Part shown: positions 20,605 to 31,037 of the stretch, piece after piece
How the letters are laid out: each line of letters starts with the position of its first letter
Numbering within the stretch: position 1 is the stretch's first letter
Assembly (NCBI RefSeq): GCF_030758755.1
Contig: NZ_CP132387.1
Location: 310,001-374,000 of the forward strand
Source: Bartonella apihabitans
Lineage (GTDB): Bacteria > Pseudomonadota > Alphaproteobacteria > Rhizobiales > Rhizobiaceae
Direction of reading: 5' to 3'
DNA: 64,000 nt
Program-made: the position numbers and the translations under genes
Notes under the pieces: generated by a model
Told to the model about the DNA's origin: nothing
Database searches by the model: none
What the model saw: the letters and a program-made list of their open reading frames with translations, nothing else

Positions 20605-21132
20605 TTATTTTTTTGCGCGCTTGATTGCTTTGTTGATGAGCTCGCGGGCAAAATCCTCATCTTCCCATCCGCCAATCTTGACCCATTTGCCGGGTTCGAG
20701 ATCTTTATAATGCTGGAAGAAATGTTCAACCTGTTTCAAGGTTATTTCCGGCATATCGGCATAGTCGTGAACATCGACATAACGCTGTGTCATCTTGGGT
20801 GTCGGAACAGCAATGATTTTCTCATCTTTGCCGCCGTCATCTTCCATAATTAAAGCGCCAATAGGACGGCAATTGATAACGCATCCTGGAACAAGCGGAC
20901 GGGTGTTAAGAACGAGAACATCAATCGGGTCGCCATCTTCGGACAAAGTGTGCGGAACAAAACCGTAATTGCCCGGATATGTCATCGGGGTGTAGAGAAA
21001 ACGATCAACAAACAGCGCACCGGACTTTTTATCCATTTCATATTTGATTGGTTGACCGCCGACCGGCACTTCGATGATAACATTAACATCTTCCGGCGGG
21101 TTTTTGCCGATGGGGATCAAATCAATATTCAT
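20605..21132 (-). CDS. ppa: Inorganic pyrophosphatase
   Basis: A 175-residue type I soluble pyrophosphatase that hydrolyses PPi to phosphate and pulls biosynthetic reactions forward. The signature DGDPIDVLV and the active-site residues around [17 protein letters not shown] are present. The C-terminus has [16 protein letters not shown] start at ATG 21132 ([17 protein letters not shown]) because AAAGGATG lies just upstream; a longer reading to 21168 has no support. It lies directly downstream of typA on the same strand. Confidence 0.94.
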   Translation of the reverse strand: MNIDLIPIGKNPPEDVNVIIEVPVGGQPIKYEMDKKSGALFVDRFLYTPMTYPGNYGFVPHTLSEDGDPIDVLVLNTRPLVPGCVINCRPIGALIMEDDGGKDEKIIAVPTPKMTQRYVDVHDYADMPEITLKQVEHFFQHYKDLEPGKWVKIGGWEDEDFARELINKAIKRAKK

Positions 21133-21200
21133 AGAGACATCCTTTCCAGAATAAAAAGAGCCGGACACCTTCTAGGGTATCCGGCATAAATGGACAAAAA

Positions 21201-23029
21201 TCAGGCAGCACTGTCCGACGGACGCGGCTTTCCGTTTCTTTTACGATCGATCGGATCAAGGTAAAGCTTGCGCAGACGAATGTTCTTTGGCGTAACCTCG
21301 ACGAGTTCGTCATCCTAAATCCACGACAACGCACGTTCCAATGTCATTTTGATTGGAGGAGTGAGTTTCACAGCCTCATCCTTTCCGGCAGCACGAACAT
21401 TGGTAAGCTTTTTACCCTTCAAGACGTTTACATCCAAATCATTATCACGTGAATGGATGCCGATGATCATTCCCTGATAGACTTTAACGCCAGCATCAAT
21501 GATCATCGGGCCGCGATCTTCAAGATTGAACAGGGCATAGGCTACCGATTCACCATTATCGTTGGAAATCATGACACCATTGGTACGTCCGGCAATATCG
21601 CCTTTATAAGGTTCATAGTCATGGAACAGGCGGTTCATGACGGCAGTACCGCGCGTATCGGTCAATAATTCCGACTGGTAGCCAATAAGGCCACGTGTTG
21701 GTGCATAAAAGACCATGCGGACACGATTTCCACCTGACGGCTTAAGCTCGATCATCTCGCCTTTGCGTTCCGACATTTTCTGGACGACAATGCCGGAATA
21801 TTCTTCGTCAACGTCAATGACAACTTCTTCGACCGGTTCAAGCTTGTTGCCATTTTCGTCGGTATGCATAACAACCCGTGGACGTGAAACCGAAAGCTCG
21901 AAACCTTCGCGGCGCATATTTTCGATCAAAACAGCAAGCTGCAATTCGCCACGGCCGGAAACATAGAAGGAATCCTTGTCTTTTGATTCCTCGATTTTCA
22001 GAGCAACGTTCCCTTCGGCCTCTTTAAGCAAACGGTCACGAATAACACGGCTTGTAACTTTGTCACCTTCTGTCCCTGCAAGCGGGCTGTCATTAACAAG
22101 GAAACTCATTGTTACTGTTGGCGGGTCAATCGGCTGGGCCTTCAAAGGCTCGGTTACTGACGGGTCACAGAAAGTATCGGCAACCGTACCTTTTTGCAGA
22201 CCGGCTATTGCAACGATATCGCCGGCATCACCTTCTTCAATCGGTTGACGCTCAAGTCCGCGGAATGCGAGAATTTTTGAAATTCTGCCACTTTCGACAA
22301 GATTACCCTGCTGGTCGAGGACTTTCACTGCCTGGTTCGGTTTGATTTTACCGGAGTGAATTCTGCCGGTGATGATACGACCCAAAAACGGATCGGCTTC
22401 CAGAATGGTACCGATCATCGTGAACGTGCCGGAGCAACAGTGGGAGCCGGTACATGGCGCACGACCATGTCGAACAAAGGAGCTAACCCCTGATCTTTCG
22501 GGCCATCGGGGCTTTCAGCCATCCAGCCATCACGACCGGAACCATAAAGGATCGGGAAATCGAGTTGTTCATCTGTTGCGTCAAGTGCAGCAAACAGATC
22601 GAAAACTTCATTGATAACTTCTTCAGGACGTGCGTCGGGACGATCGATCTTGTTAATGGCAACAATTGGACGCAGGCCGACTTTCAAGGCTTTGCCGACA
22701 ACAAATTTTGTTTGCGGCATCGGGCCTTCGGCGGCATCCACGAGAACAATGGCTCCATCCACCATATTAAGGATACGTTCCACTTCGCCGCCGAAATCGG
22801 CGTGTCCGGGCGTATCAACAATATTGATACGCGTATCTTTCCAAACGACAGAGGTAACTTTGGCAAGAATGGTAATTCCACGTTCTTTTTCAATATCGTT
22901 GGAATCCATCATACGCTCGCCAGTGCGTTGGTTTTGGCGGAAATTTCCTGACTGCTTTAATAGCCCGTCGACAAGGGTTGTTTTACCGTGGTCAACGTGG
23001 GCAATGATTGCAATATTGCGCAATTGCAT
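21201..23029 (-). pseudogene. typA: Translational GTPase TypA/BipA, frameshifted and with an amber codon
   Basis: TypA/BipA is a ribosome-binding GTPase for stress and 50S assembly, about 608 residues. From ATG 23029 (AGAAGATTTAC upstream) the G domain is intact: [34 protein letters not shown]. There are two lesions. A base is missing at 22431-22432 (VAP then GTFTMIG in another frame), so the first product ends after the G domain. Codon 21315-21317 is TAG where CAG is expected (LSWI*DDELVEV), cutting the last 37 residues, which remain readable down to TGA at 21201. Domains II-V between are otherwise sound. Two independent lesions in one gene make true inactivation more likely than in the other cases, but sequence quality should be checked. 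Confidence 0.88.
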
Positions 23030-23438
23030 GTAAATCTTCTTTTCGTTCACTGAAATTTCGAAAATACGGCAACAACAAGCTGCCGCATGGTGTTGCATGC
23101 CTCTTACAAGTTTTTTACGGTTTTTGGAAGAGGGGGAAACCTTTTTTAGCTAAGATAAACGCATTATCATAACTTTGAACCTTCGAAGGCATTCTTCCGG
23201 TTATATGAGAATAGTCGGTTGGCTAATCAATATCTCACCATAAAATGCCTTCTCGCAATGAAAATAATTGTTAAAAAAATCAAGAAAATAATTGCAAAAG
23301 AGAAGAAGCGTAATGGCATTATTCTATTCAGCCGCAGTATCTTCATTGATGAGGCTGTCTATGTCGGCACAATCAGATTGTGCGCTTTAATCCGGCTTGT
23401 GTTTTTTCAATCCGGATTGTGCTTTTGAATAATGAAGG
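23030..23438. other. Intergenic region between typA and mgtE
   Basis: About 400 bases without a supported gene. A near-direct repeat of about 18 bases (AATCCGGCTTGTGTTTTT and AATCCGGATTGTGCTTTT) occurs at roughly 23392-23430. A short open frame at 23219-23428 starts with TTG, is Lys-rich and looks spurious. The typA promoter should be at the left end. Confidence 0.35.
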
Positions 23439-23474
23439 CCGTCGTTCAATGGTGAAAAATAGAACAACGGCCAA
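23439..23474 (-). terminator. Possible terminator after mgtE
   Basis: GGCCGTCGTTC (23439-23449) and GAACAACGGCC (23464-23474) form an 11-bp stem with one G-T type pair and a 14-nt loop, 30 bases past the mgtE stop. The T-run on the minus strand is weak, so this is tentative. Confidence 0.5.
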
Positions 23475-23503
23475 AAACTGGGACTTTACCCTTAAAAAGG
23501 GAC

Positions 23504-24883
23504 TCACAAAAGTGTGCCACTCAAAATAAGTGCAGCGACAGAAAAATAGATAACAATACCGGTTACGTCGACCAGTGTTGCTACAAAAGGTGCGGAAGCA
23601 CTTGCCGGGTCAAATCCCAGTCGGTTCAAGAGAAATGGAAGCATCGAGCCCGTGAGACAACCGAACATAACAATGCCGATAAGGGCGGCTCCCACCGTTA
23701 TTGCCACCAGCACCCAATGCTCGCCATAATCGTAGATGCCGGTTTTTTGCCACACGATAATGCGTATAACACCAATCAATCCGAGCATGGCTCCCAAAGA
23801 CACGCCAGCCGGTATCTCCCTTAAAGCGACTTTCCACCAATCCCTGAGTTCAAGCTCTCTCAAGGCAAGTGCACGAATGATAAGAGATGTTGCCTGAGAA
23901 CCGGAATTACCACCGGAACTCATGATAAGCGGAATGAAGAGGGTAAGGACAATCGCTTTTTCAAGTTCAACCTCAAAATGCTGCATGGCGCTGGCGGTCA
24001 ACATTTCGCCTAAAAACAAGACGGCAAGCCAGCCGCCACGCTTTTTCATCATATCGAAAAAACCGATATCCATATAGGGCTTGTCGAGCGCTTCCATACC
24101 ACCGAATTTATAAGCATCTTCACTCATTTCTTCGGTCATGGCATCAAGCACGTCATCGACTGTTACAATGCCGATCACGTGGTCTGTCTCGTCCACAACC
24201 GGAACCGAGAGCAGATCGTGACGCCGGAACAGGCGCGCAACCTCTTCCTGATCGGTCAACGGACCAATCTTGATCGGCTCGCCATTGGTGGCCGCATTAA
24301 GAATCGTGTCATCAGGATTTGCCAGAATAAGATTCCTGAGTGATACCGCTTTGATCAGAACGCTGGTTTCCGGATCAATGACATAACTTGCGTAAACTGT
24401 TTCGCGTGTACGCTCGACATCGCGGATATGATCAAGCGTTTGACGAACCGACCAGGTGGAAGGAACAGCGATAAATTCTGTCGTCATTAACGCGCCGGCG
24501 CTGCCATCAGGATAACTTGACAGCTTTTTCATCTCAGCACGGGTGAGCGGCTTCAGGAGCGGGTAAAGTTTGGCGCGAGTCGCCTCCTCCATTTCCTGAA
24601 ACACGTCCGCAGCCTGGTCGGCAGACATTCCGTCAAGAATTGTGACAGAACGCTCGGTGGGCAGCATTTCAAGAATTTGTCCCGGCTCGTCAAGTTCCGG
24701 CTTGTCGAACAGCTCGATAGCATATTCTATCGGCAAAAATTTGAACACATTCACCCGTTCGACAATGTCGAGATCATTAATGACATCGACAGCGTCGGCA
24801 AAATGCAGACGGCTCAAGCGCTCGGCAAGCGCCTCAGCAGACAGCGTTTTGACATCAAATGCTGAAGTCTGGTTTTCAGTCAT
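23504..24883 (-). CDS. mgtE: Magnesium transporter MgtE
   Basis: A 459-residue Mg2+ channel/transporter of the inner membrane. In order it has an acidic N-terminal superhelical domain (IEYAIELFDKPELDEPG... MSADQAADVFQEM), two CBS domains (about 135-265), and five transmembrane helices with GGNSGSQATSLIIRALA and the C-terminal GFDPASASAPFVATLVD, which contains the conserved Mg-site Asp and Ala-Pro region. The start ATG 24883 has AAGGAG upstream; an upstream start at 24943 has none. In the family, Mg2+ bound between the N and CBS domains closes the pore. Confidence 0.94.
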   Translation of the reverse strand: MTENQTSAFDVKTLSAEALAERLSRLHFADAVDVINDLDIVERVNVFKFLPIEYAIELFDKPELDEPGQILEMLPTERSVTILDGMSADQAADVFQEMEEATRAKLYPLLKPLTRAEMKKLSSYPDGSAGALMTTEFIAVPSTWSVRQTLDHIRDVERTRETVYASYVIDPETSVLIKAVSLRNLILANPDDTILNAATNGEPIKIGPLTDQEEVARLFRRHDLLSVPVVDETDHVIGIVTVDDVLDAMTEEMSEDAYKFGGMEALDKPYMDIGFFDMMKKRGGWLAVLFLGEMLTASAMQHFEVELEKAIVLTLFIPLIMSSGGNSGSQATSLIIRALALRELELRDWWKVALREIPAGVSLGAMLGLIGVIRIIVWQKTGIYDYGEHWVLVAITVGAALIGIVMFGCLTGSMLPFLLNRLGFDPASASAPFVATLVDVTGIVIYFSVAALILSGTLL

Positions 24884-25577
24884 GATGGAGCTCCTTAAGA
24901 ACAGTACTTGATGGGCATTGAACCTGTCGGGCAGGTTTGACATCCCGGCAGATCATTTGTGGGGGGAGCGTTTCCCTACGCAGATGTTTCAATTGTTATG
25001 TTTTGAACGAAAGTCAAGCACTGTTTGGTGAACAGTCACTTTTATTCTTATAACTCCAAAAAACAGTGGAAACTTGATGGATAATTTCTTTTTTTTCGGC
25101 ATGATCTGTCCCATTAAAGGAACAAGTTGTATTGCGCTTTTGTAGCCGGGATATGCTACTTATTTTTATATAAAATTATAATATGATTATTAAAAAATAC
25201 GTTTTAATAATAAAATTAAAATATAAAACATTTAAAATTATAATATAAAAATAAATTCTTATATTTTATTTAATGTAATATGTTATATATATAAAATATT
25301 CGTTTATTTTTATTTAAAAACAAAAATTGTTTTTATTTACAAAATATAAGAAATTTAATTTCTGATACCGCATAACAAATAATAATCAACAACGAGTTGA
25401 TTTATTCCGTTTTGATAATAATTTTCCGTTTTTGGCCTTCCGCTACAATTATAGCATTCAATAACAAATGCGTTATGTTACATTGATTGCACCATGATAG
25501 ATGAAAATTAATGACTTGTTTTGAACAAGGTTCAGAGCTCGAGGATTTTTGAAACATAAACTTGGATAGAGATCAAA
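24884..25577. other. Long, very AT-rich intergenic region
   Basis: About 690 bases without a gene. From about 25155 to 25390 the sequence is almost only A and T (runs of AAAATTATAATATAAAA type), far more than the coding DNA around it. It separates divergent mgtE and a peptide-binding-protein gene and must hold both promoters. I see no repeat array or origin-like box cluster; it may be a bent or silencer-binding segment. Confidence 0.5.
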
Positions 25578-27166
25578 GTGAGTCACTCTAAAGATTTTTC
25601 TGAAATATCCGGAAAACCCACCTCGTTGACAAGCTCAACAATGAGCACAGCAATGAGGGGGATAGTGGTGTGCTTGTTTTTCTTCTGTTTATTTGTTTCA
25701 TCTGTCTTCTCGTCATCAGCTTCCGAACTCAAAATTGCACTACAAGACGATCCTGATAGTTTGGATCCGGCCTTATCAAAAACCTTTTCAGGACGGCTTG
25801 TTTATACCGCCATATGCGATAAACTTGTTGATATTTCCCCGGATGCCGGTTTTGTTCCTGAACTTGCTCAAAGTTGGTCTTTTTCTGAAGACGGCAAGAT
25901 TTTGAAAATGAGTTTACGAAAGGATGTCTTCTTTCACGATGGCACTTTGTTTAATGCCGATGCAGCAGTCTATTCTTTAAAACGTACAATCGGTTTTTCA
26001 CAATCCGTTCGGGAAAACGAACTTGATGCTGTTGCTTCTGTCGACGCAACAGGCCCTTCGAATTGACAATCAAATTAAAATATCCCGATGCTGCACTATT
26101 GTCGCAACTCGCTGATCGGGCAGGCGTAATGGTATCCCCAAAAGCAGCACGTGAAATGGGAACAGATTTCGGGTTGAAGCCTATTTGTGCGGGACCGTTC
26201 CGCTTTGTCGAGCGCGTTCCACATGACAGAATTGTTTTGGAAAGATTCGATCGCTACTGGAACAGCCAACAAATCAAACTTGACCGTCTCACTTTTTTAT
26301 CGATCGAAGATCCATCCGTGCGTTTTTCGAATTTGCGTGCCGGAATTGTCGATATGGTTGATAGGCTTTCGTCAAGCGATTTTGCCAAAGCAAAAGCGGC
26401 ATCCAGATTAGAAACGAACAGAATAGCGAGCGAAGCTTATATTGCTTTGACAATCAATATCGCAAATGGTGACAAAGCAATGACGCCACTCGGACAACAG
26501 AAATTGCTGCGTCAGGCATTTTCGTTTGCTATTGACCGTGCATCTATTCGTGACAACGTTTATGACGGTGCAATGGTTGTCGGCAACCAGCCTTGGGCAC
26601 CGGATACAGTTTGGTATAATTCAGGTTTTCCGGTTTCCCCGCGCAATCTGGAAAAAGCCCGCCAGTTAATAGAACAAGCCGGTTTTGCCAATCAGAAAAT
26701 AGATGTCCAGATTTCCCATAGTAATGACCCGACAATTGTGCAGGTGATGCAGGCAATCCAGAAGATGGCCAATGAAGCCGGCTTCAATGTCAGTCTTCGT
26801 CCTAAAGAAGAAACCAAACTTGCTATAGATAATAAGAGCGGAAAATTCGAAGTTTCTGCACAAAGGTGGAGCGGCCGGATTGATCCGGATGGAAATATCT
26901 CCCAATTTGTTACCTGTGAAGCGGGGGACAATATAGGTAGATATTGTAATCACGATCTCGACGACAAACTCTCTTTGGCAAGAAAGACCTCCGATCCTGC
27001 CGAACGCGCCGATCTTTATCATCATGCTATCGCTATTCTTCAAGATGATATGCCGATCATCTATCTCGGACATCCTGATTATATCTATGCTTACACCAAA
27101 AAACTCCACGGTTTCCGGCCTTATCCGGATGGACTGATCCGTTTTTCCGATATGTATAAAAATTGA
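25578..27166 (+). pseudogene. ABC-type peptide-binding protein (SBP family 5), frameshifted
   Basis: An extracytoplasmic solute-binding protein of the DppA/OppA family, about 529 codons. GTG 25578 opens it, and a signal peptide lies around residues 26-48 (MRGIVVCLFFFCLFVSS). The mature start SELKIALQDDPDSLDPALSKT is typical. At 26061-26062 one base is missing: the frame ends GPSN*, while LTIKLKYPDAALLSQLADRAG continues one frame over. An AAA to AA loss is the simplest change. After that the protein reads on normally to RFSDMYKN. No permease or ATPase gene is adjacent, so it would be an orphan binding protein. It is only distantly similar to the two SBPs at 39144 and 40899. Confidence 0.87.
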
Positions 27167-27584
27167 TCTTCGTCCCCTGTTTTGAAGTGTGGGCAGAACG
27201 AAAGATTTTGTTCCACGGCTGAAATCGGTATGTTCGGAAGCCGTTTTCATAATTTGGGAAAAACATCCTGAAGAAGATAATGAATTCCCCAAGATAGGGA
27301 ATTTTCTGAGACATTGAATTTGTTAACACGAGGAATTTTTTGTTGAGTGGCAGGCCCTGAATTTTTTTCAGTTCAAAGAAAAGTAAGTTCGAAAATTGTC
27401 TAACGAAAACGCCGCTCCATAAACGCCATTTCTGTCTCTCGTCACGCGAAATTTAGAAGAATGAATACGCATTTAAGGGTAAAAAGAGTTTGAGAGACGC
27501 TGGCATTCATCGTTTTAATTATTACATGTGGTACACATTGATCATTGCAAACAATTTGCAGCATAAAGATTGGAGATAAAAAAT
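27167..27584. other. Intergenic region with weak terminator
   Basis: About 420 bases without a gene. An inverted repeat AATTCCC (27283-27289) / GGGAATT (27297-27303) followed by TTC may end the binding-protein transcript. The rest should hold the promoter of the M3 peptidase gene, whose ribosome site GGAG is at 27572-27575. Confidence 0.4.
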
Positions 27585-29609
27585 ATGTCAAAAACGGCGT
27601 TGCTGGAGTGGACCGGTTTCGAGGGGCTGCCTGATTTTTCAAAAATTCATGATGAAGATTTCAAGCCAGCTTTTGAAGAAGCATTAAAAGATGCCGAAGC
27701 CGAAATTGAACAAATTGCGGCCTCTCCGGAACCTGCCACGATTGACGGTTTTTTGCAGTCGTTCGAGCTTGCAGGCAAGTCCCTTGACCATGTATGTTCG
27801 GTTTTCTTTCTCCGTTCGGGTGCCTATAGCAATGATCTGATCCAGCAATTGGAACAGGATTTTGTACCGAAGCTATCGCGTTATTCTTCAAAATTGATGA
27901 TGGATCCGCGACTTTTTGCAAAAATTGATGCCCTTCATGAGGAAGCAAAAAAAGCAAAATTCGATGCCGAAACCACGCGTGTGATCGAACTCACATGGAA
28001 AGGGTTTGTCCGCAACGGCGCGCTTCTTGACGAAAAGAATAAAAAAAGGCTGGCCGAGATAAACGAACGATTGGCTTTGCTCGGCGCACAGTTTGGCCAA
28101 CATGTATTGAATGACGAAGCCGATTGGGTTCTTTATCTCGAAAAAGAAGACTTGGCCGGACTTCCTGACGATCTTGTTGCAACAATGAAAGAGACGGCAA
28201 AGGAAAGGGGAAAACCGGACTCCTATGCACTGACGCTTGCGCGTTCGGTTGTGGAGCCGTTTCTGACTTTTTCCGACCGGCGGGACTTACGCCAGATTGC
28301 CTTTGAAGCTTGGGCAAAGCGTGGCGAAAATGGAAATAAAAATGACAATCGGAAGATCATCAGCGAGATTGTGGCATTGCGCGATGAAAAGGCAAAGCTT
28401 CTTGGCTTCAAATCCTTTGCTGCATTCAAACTCGACAACACAATGGCTAAAACGCCCGACAATGTCATGAAGCTTTTAATGCCTGTCTGGAAGCGGGCTG
28501 TTGCCAAGGCTGAAAAAGAAGCAGAGGAGCTGCAAAAACTGGCGGCCCAAACAGGAAGCAATGACGAGTTGGCTGCTTGGGATTGGCGCTATTATGCAGA
28601 GAAACTGCGCACCAAATTATTCTCGTTCGACGAGGCTTCGGTCAAGGTCTATTTTGAACTGAATAAAATGATTGAAGCCGCTTTTGCGACCGCAAAAAAG
28701 CTTTTTGGTGTCACTTTTGAAGAAAAGCATGGAGTACCGCTTTGGCATGAGGATGCGCGGCTTTTCGAGGTCAAAAATCCTGATGGCAGCTTGCGCGGGC
28801 TTTTTATTGGCGATTATTTTGCCCGCCCGAGCAAACGCTCCGGTGCATGGATGAGTGAATTACAAACCGAACATCATCTGGGAAAAGGGCGCAAACCGAT
28901 CATCTATAATATTTGTAACTTCGCCAAACCGCCCAAGGGAAAACCGGCACTTTTGTCATTGGATGATGCGCGAACCCTGTTTCACGAATTCGGACATGCC
29001 CTCCATGGTCTGTTATCGGAGGTTAAATGGCCATCGGTTTCGGGAACTTCTGTGGCAAGAGATTTTGTCGAACTTCCTTCGCAATTGTTCGAACATTGGG
29101 TCACTGTTCCGGAAACCTTGAAAACTTACGCAAGGAACGTCAAAACCGGTGAACCCATGCCGCAAGAATTGCTCGACAAGGTTCTCGCTGCACGCACGTT
29201 CAATGGTGGTTTTGACGCCGTCGAATTTACGGCTTCCGCGCTTGTTGACATGGCCTTCCATGAAGGCGGAAAAGTCGATGATCCGACCGAATTCGAGAAA
29301 AAAGAATTGCAAAAATTGGGTATGCCGAAGGCCATCATTATGCGCCACCGTCCGCCCCATTTTACGCATGTATTTACCGGTGACGGTTATTCGGCAGGCT
29401 ATTACTCTTATATGTGGGCAGAAGTTCTCGATTCAGATGCGTTCGAGGCTTTTGAAGAAACCGGCAATGCCTTTGATCCGAAAACAGCAGAAAAACTGAA
29501 AAAATATATTTATTCAGCCGGTGGCAGTCGTGATCCGGAAGAACTTTATAAGGCTTTCCGTGGCCGCTTGCCGAGCCCTGATGCATTGATGAGAAAACGG
29601 GGTATTTGA
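27585..29609 (+). CDS. M3 family zinc metallopeptidase (Dcp/oligopeptidase A type)
   Basis: A 674-residue cytoplasmic zinc peptidase of family M3A, which degrades short peptides. The zinc site HEFGH is at residues 467-471, with the third ligand Glu expected about 25-28 residues further (DFVELPSQLFEHW). The C-terminal FTGDGYSAGYYSYMWAEVL is the conserved substrate-side block. This size and these motifs fit peptidyl-dipeptidase Dcp or oligopeptidase A; I cannot separate them without alignment. ATG 27585 has GGAGATAAAAAAT upstream; an in-frame TTG at 27570 overlaps that site and is less likely. It ends at a strong terminator. Confidence 0.92.
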   Translation: MSKTALLEWTGFEGLPDFSKIHDEDFKPAFEEALKDAEAEIEQIAASPEPATIDGFLQSFELAGKSLDHVCSVFFLRSGAYSNDLIQQLEQDFVPKLSRYSSKLMMDPRLFAKIDALHEEAKKAKFDAETTRVIELTWKGFVRNGALLDEKNKKRLAEINERLALLGAQFGQHVLNDEADWVLYLEKEDLAGLPDDLVATMKETAKERGKPDSYALTLARSVVEPFLTFSDRRDLRQIAFEAWAKRGENGNKNDNRKIISEIVALRDEKAKLLGFKSFAAFKLDNTMAKTPDNVMKLLMPVWKRAVAKAEKEAEELQKLAAQTGSNDELAAWDWRYYAEKLRTKLFSFDEASVKVYFELNKMIEAAFATAKKLFGVTFEEKHGVPLWHEDARLFEVKNPDGSLRGLFIGDYFARPSKRSGAWMSELQTEHHLGKGRKPIIYNICNFAKPPKGKPALLSLDDARTLFHEFGHALHGLLSEVKWPSVSGTSVARDFVELPSQLFEHWVTVPETLKTYARNVKTGEPMPQELLDKVLAARTFNGGFDAVEFTASALVDMAFHEGGKVDDPTEFEKKELQKLGMPKAIIMRHRPPHFTHVFTGDGYSAGYYSYMWAEVLDSDAFEAFEETGNAFDPKTAEKLKKYIYSAGGSRDPEELYKAFRGRLPSPDALMRKRGI

Positions 29610-29645
29610 GTAGTGGAGCCTTGTTACTTGTTATAGGTGTTGATT

Positions 29646-29683
29646 AACCGAAAGGAGAAAATTTTCCTCCTTTCGGTTTTTAA
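29646..29683 (+). terminator. Terminator after the M3 peptidase gene
   Basis: A perfect 12-bp stem AACCGAAAGGAG / CTCCTTTCGGTT with a short loop (29658-29666), followed by TTTTT. It is 37 bases beyond the stop. Confidence 0.9.
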
Positions 29684-29905
29684 GGTTTTATCTTGTGGCG
29701 TTTTTGGGTTAAAAATCTCGCCGGGAGATGCTTCTTTTGAAAATTAGTCGTTAAATTGCGGTTATAAATGAAAGAAGCAAACCTGAATATGATACAAAAA
29801 GCGGGGGAAATAGCTCAGAGGATGAGCTTGTTTCCATCGCTTTGACAGCTTACTCATGCAGGAGTAAGAATTATTGGAAAAACTCTAAAATTCGGATTTT
29901 GAAAA

Positions 29906-30511
29906 ATGGAAAAGTTTACAACACTGACGGGTGTTGCAGCCCCAATGCCGGTTGTCAATATCGATACCGATATGATTATTCCAAAAAACTATTTGAAAAC
30001 GATCAAGCGGACGGGGCTGGGCAAAGGGCTTTTTGCAGATATGCGTTATCGTGATGACGGATCTGAAAATCCTGATTTTGTTTTGAACAAACCTGCTTAT
30101 CGTCATGCCAAAATCATTGTCGCCGGAGATAATTTCGGTTGCGGTTCGTCTCGTGAACACGCGCCTTGGGCATTGGCCGATTTCGGGATACGTTGTGTTA
30201 TTTCAACTTCATTTGCCGATATTTTTTATAACAATTGCTTCAAAAACGGTATTTTGCCAATTATTGTTAGTCCGGAAGATTTACAAAAACTGATGGAAGA
30301 TGCAGAACGCGGTGCTAATGCAACCATGACCATCGACCTTGAGAAAAAGGAAATCCATGGACCTGATGGTGGAACATTGAAGTTCGATCTTGACGAATTT
30401 CGTCGGCACTGCCTGCTGAACGGACTTGATGATATTGGACTGACTATGCGCAAGGTGTCCGAAATTGATTCTTTTGAAAAAAAGAATGCAAAGGAACATC
30501 CATGGGCTTGA
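29906..30511 (+). CDS. leuD: 3-isopropylmalate dehydratase small subunit
   Basis: A 201-residue small subunit of isopropylmalate isomerase. With LeuC it converts 2-isopropylmalate to 3-isopropylmalate in leucine synthesis. The aconitase-swivel motifs are clear: [29 protein letters not shown] and [16 protein letters not shown]. The length is normal. leuC and leuB are not in the window. The preceding 220 bases contain no gene. Confidence 0.95.
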   Translation: MEKFTTLTGVAAPMPVVNIDTDMIIPKNYLKTIKRTGLGKGLFADMRYRDDGSENPDFVLNKPAYRHAKIIVAGDNFGCGSSREHAPWALADFGIRCVISTSFADIFYNNCFKNGILPIIVSPEDLQKLMEDAERGANATMTIDLEKKEIHGPDGGTLKFDLDEFRRHCLLNGLDDIGLTMRKVSEIDSFEKKNAKEHPWA

Positions 30512-30614
30512 ATTAACGAGCTTTAAAAAATTAAACCGGATTTTGAATTAGCCGCTTGAGAGCGCGCTGAATAAACCACGCTTTTGATAGCTGTAATGGA
30601 GCATGTAATTTAAT

Positions 30615-31037
30615 ATGGCTAGACCAGACCATAGTCATAACTGGGCCTCTCGCCTCTCTCCAAGTTTGAATGAACTCGATTCTATTGCCCGAAATTCTTT
30701 TGCCAATTTGCCTTCAAAATTTCGGGTTCTTTGTGAAGACCTTGTTATATGTGTCACGGATTTTCCTGATGACCAGATGATGGATGATATGGGACTGGAA
30801 TCTCCGTTCGAGCTTTTGGGCTTGTTTGAAGGACAAGGCATTAGCGAGCGGTTTTCTTTGAATACTGGCAATGAAACGAACCGGATTACACTGTTCAGGC
30901 GCCCAATTCTTGATTATTGGTCTGAAAATGATGAAGCGCTTGGCGATATTGTAACCCATGTTCTTATTCAGGAAATCGGACGTAACTTCGGTTTATCGGA
31001 CGACACATTGGATGAAATAGAAGAAGCTGTCGAATAA
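30615..31037 (+). CDS. Zincin-like metallopeptidase family protein lacking the HExxH site
   Basis: A 140-residue protein of the small zincin-like family (Zincin_1/DUF1025). The family layout is kept: an N-terminal helix ending LPSKFR, a middle DMGLESPFELLGLFEG, then ITLFRRPILDYW and a C-terminal HVLI-QEIGRNFG-LSDDTLDEIEEA. In the family the last block normally reads HEIGHHFGLSDD. Here Q119, R123 and N124 replace the histidines that would bind zinc, so it is probably not an active protease. The frame is intact and codon use looks normal, so this is divergence, not a frameshift. It follows leuD by 103 bp. Confidence 0.85.
   Translation: MARPDHSHNWASRLSPSLNELDSIARNSFANLPSKFRVLCEDLVICVTDFPDDQMMDDMGLESPFELLGLFEGQGISERFSLNTGNETNRITLFRRPILDYWSENDEALGDIVTHVLIQEIGRNFGLSDDTLDEIEEAVE

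Noticed and set aside
29803..29850. tRNA-like start (GGGGGAAATAGCTCAG) upstream of leuD
   Set aside because: The first stem resembles a tRNA acceptor and D-arm, but no matching 3' acceptor, anticodon arm or T-arm follows.
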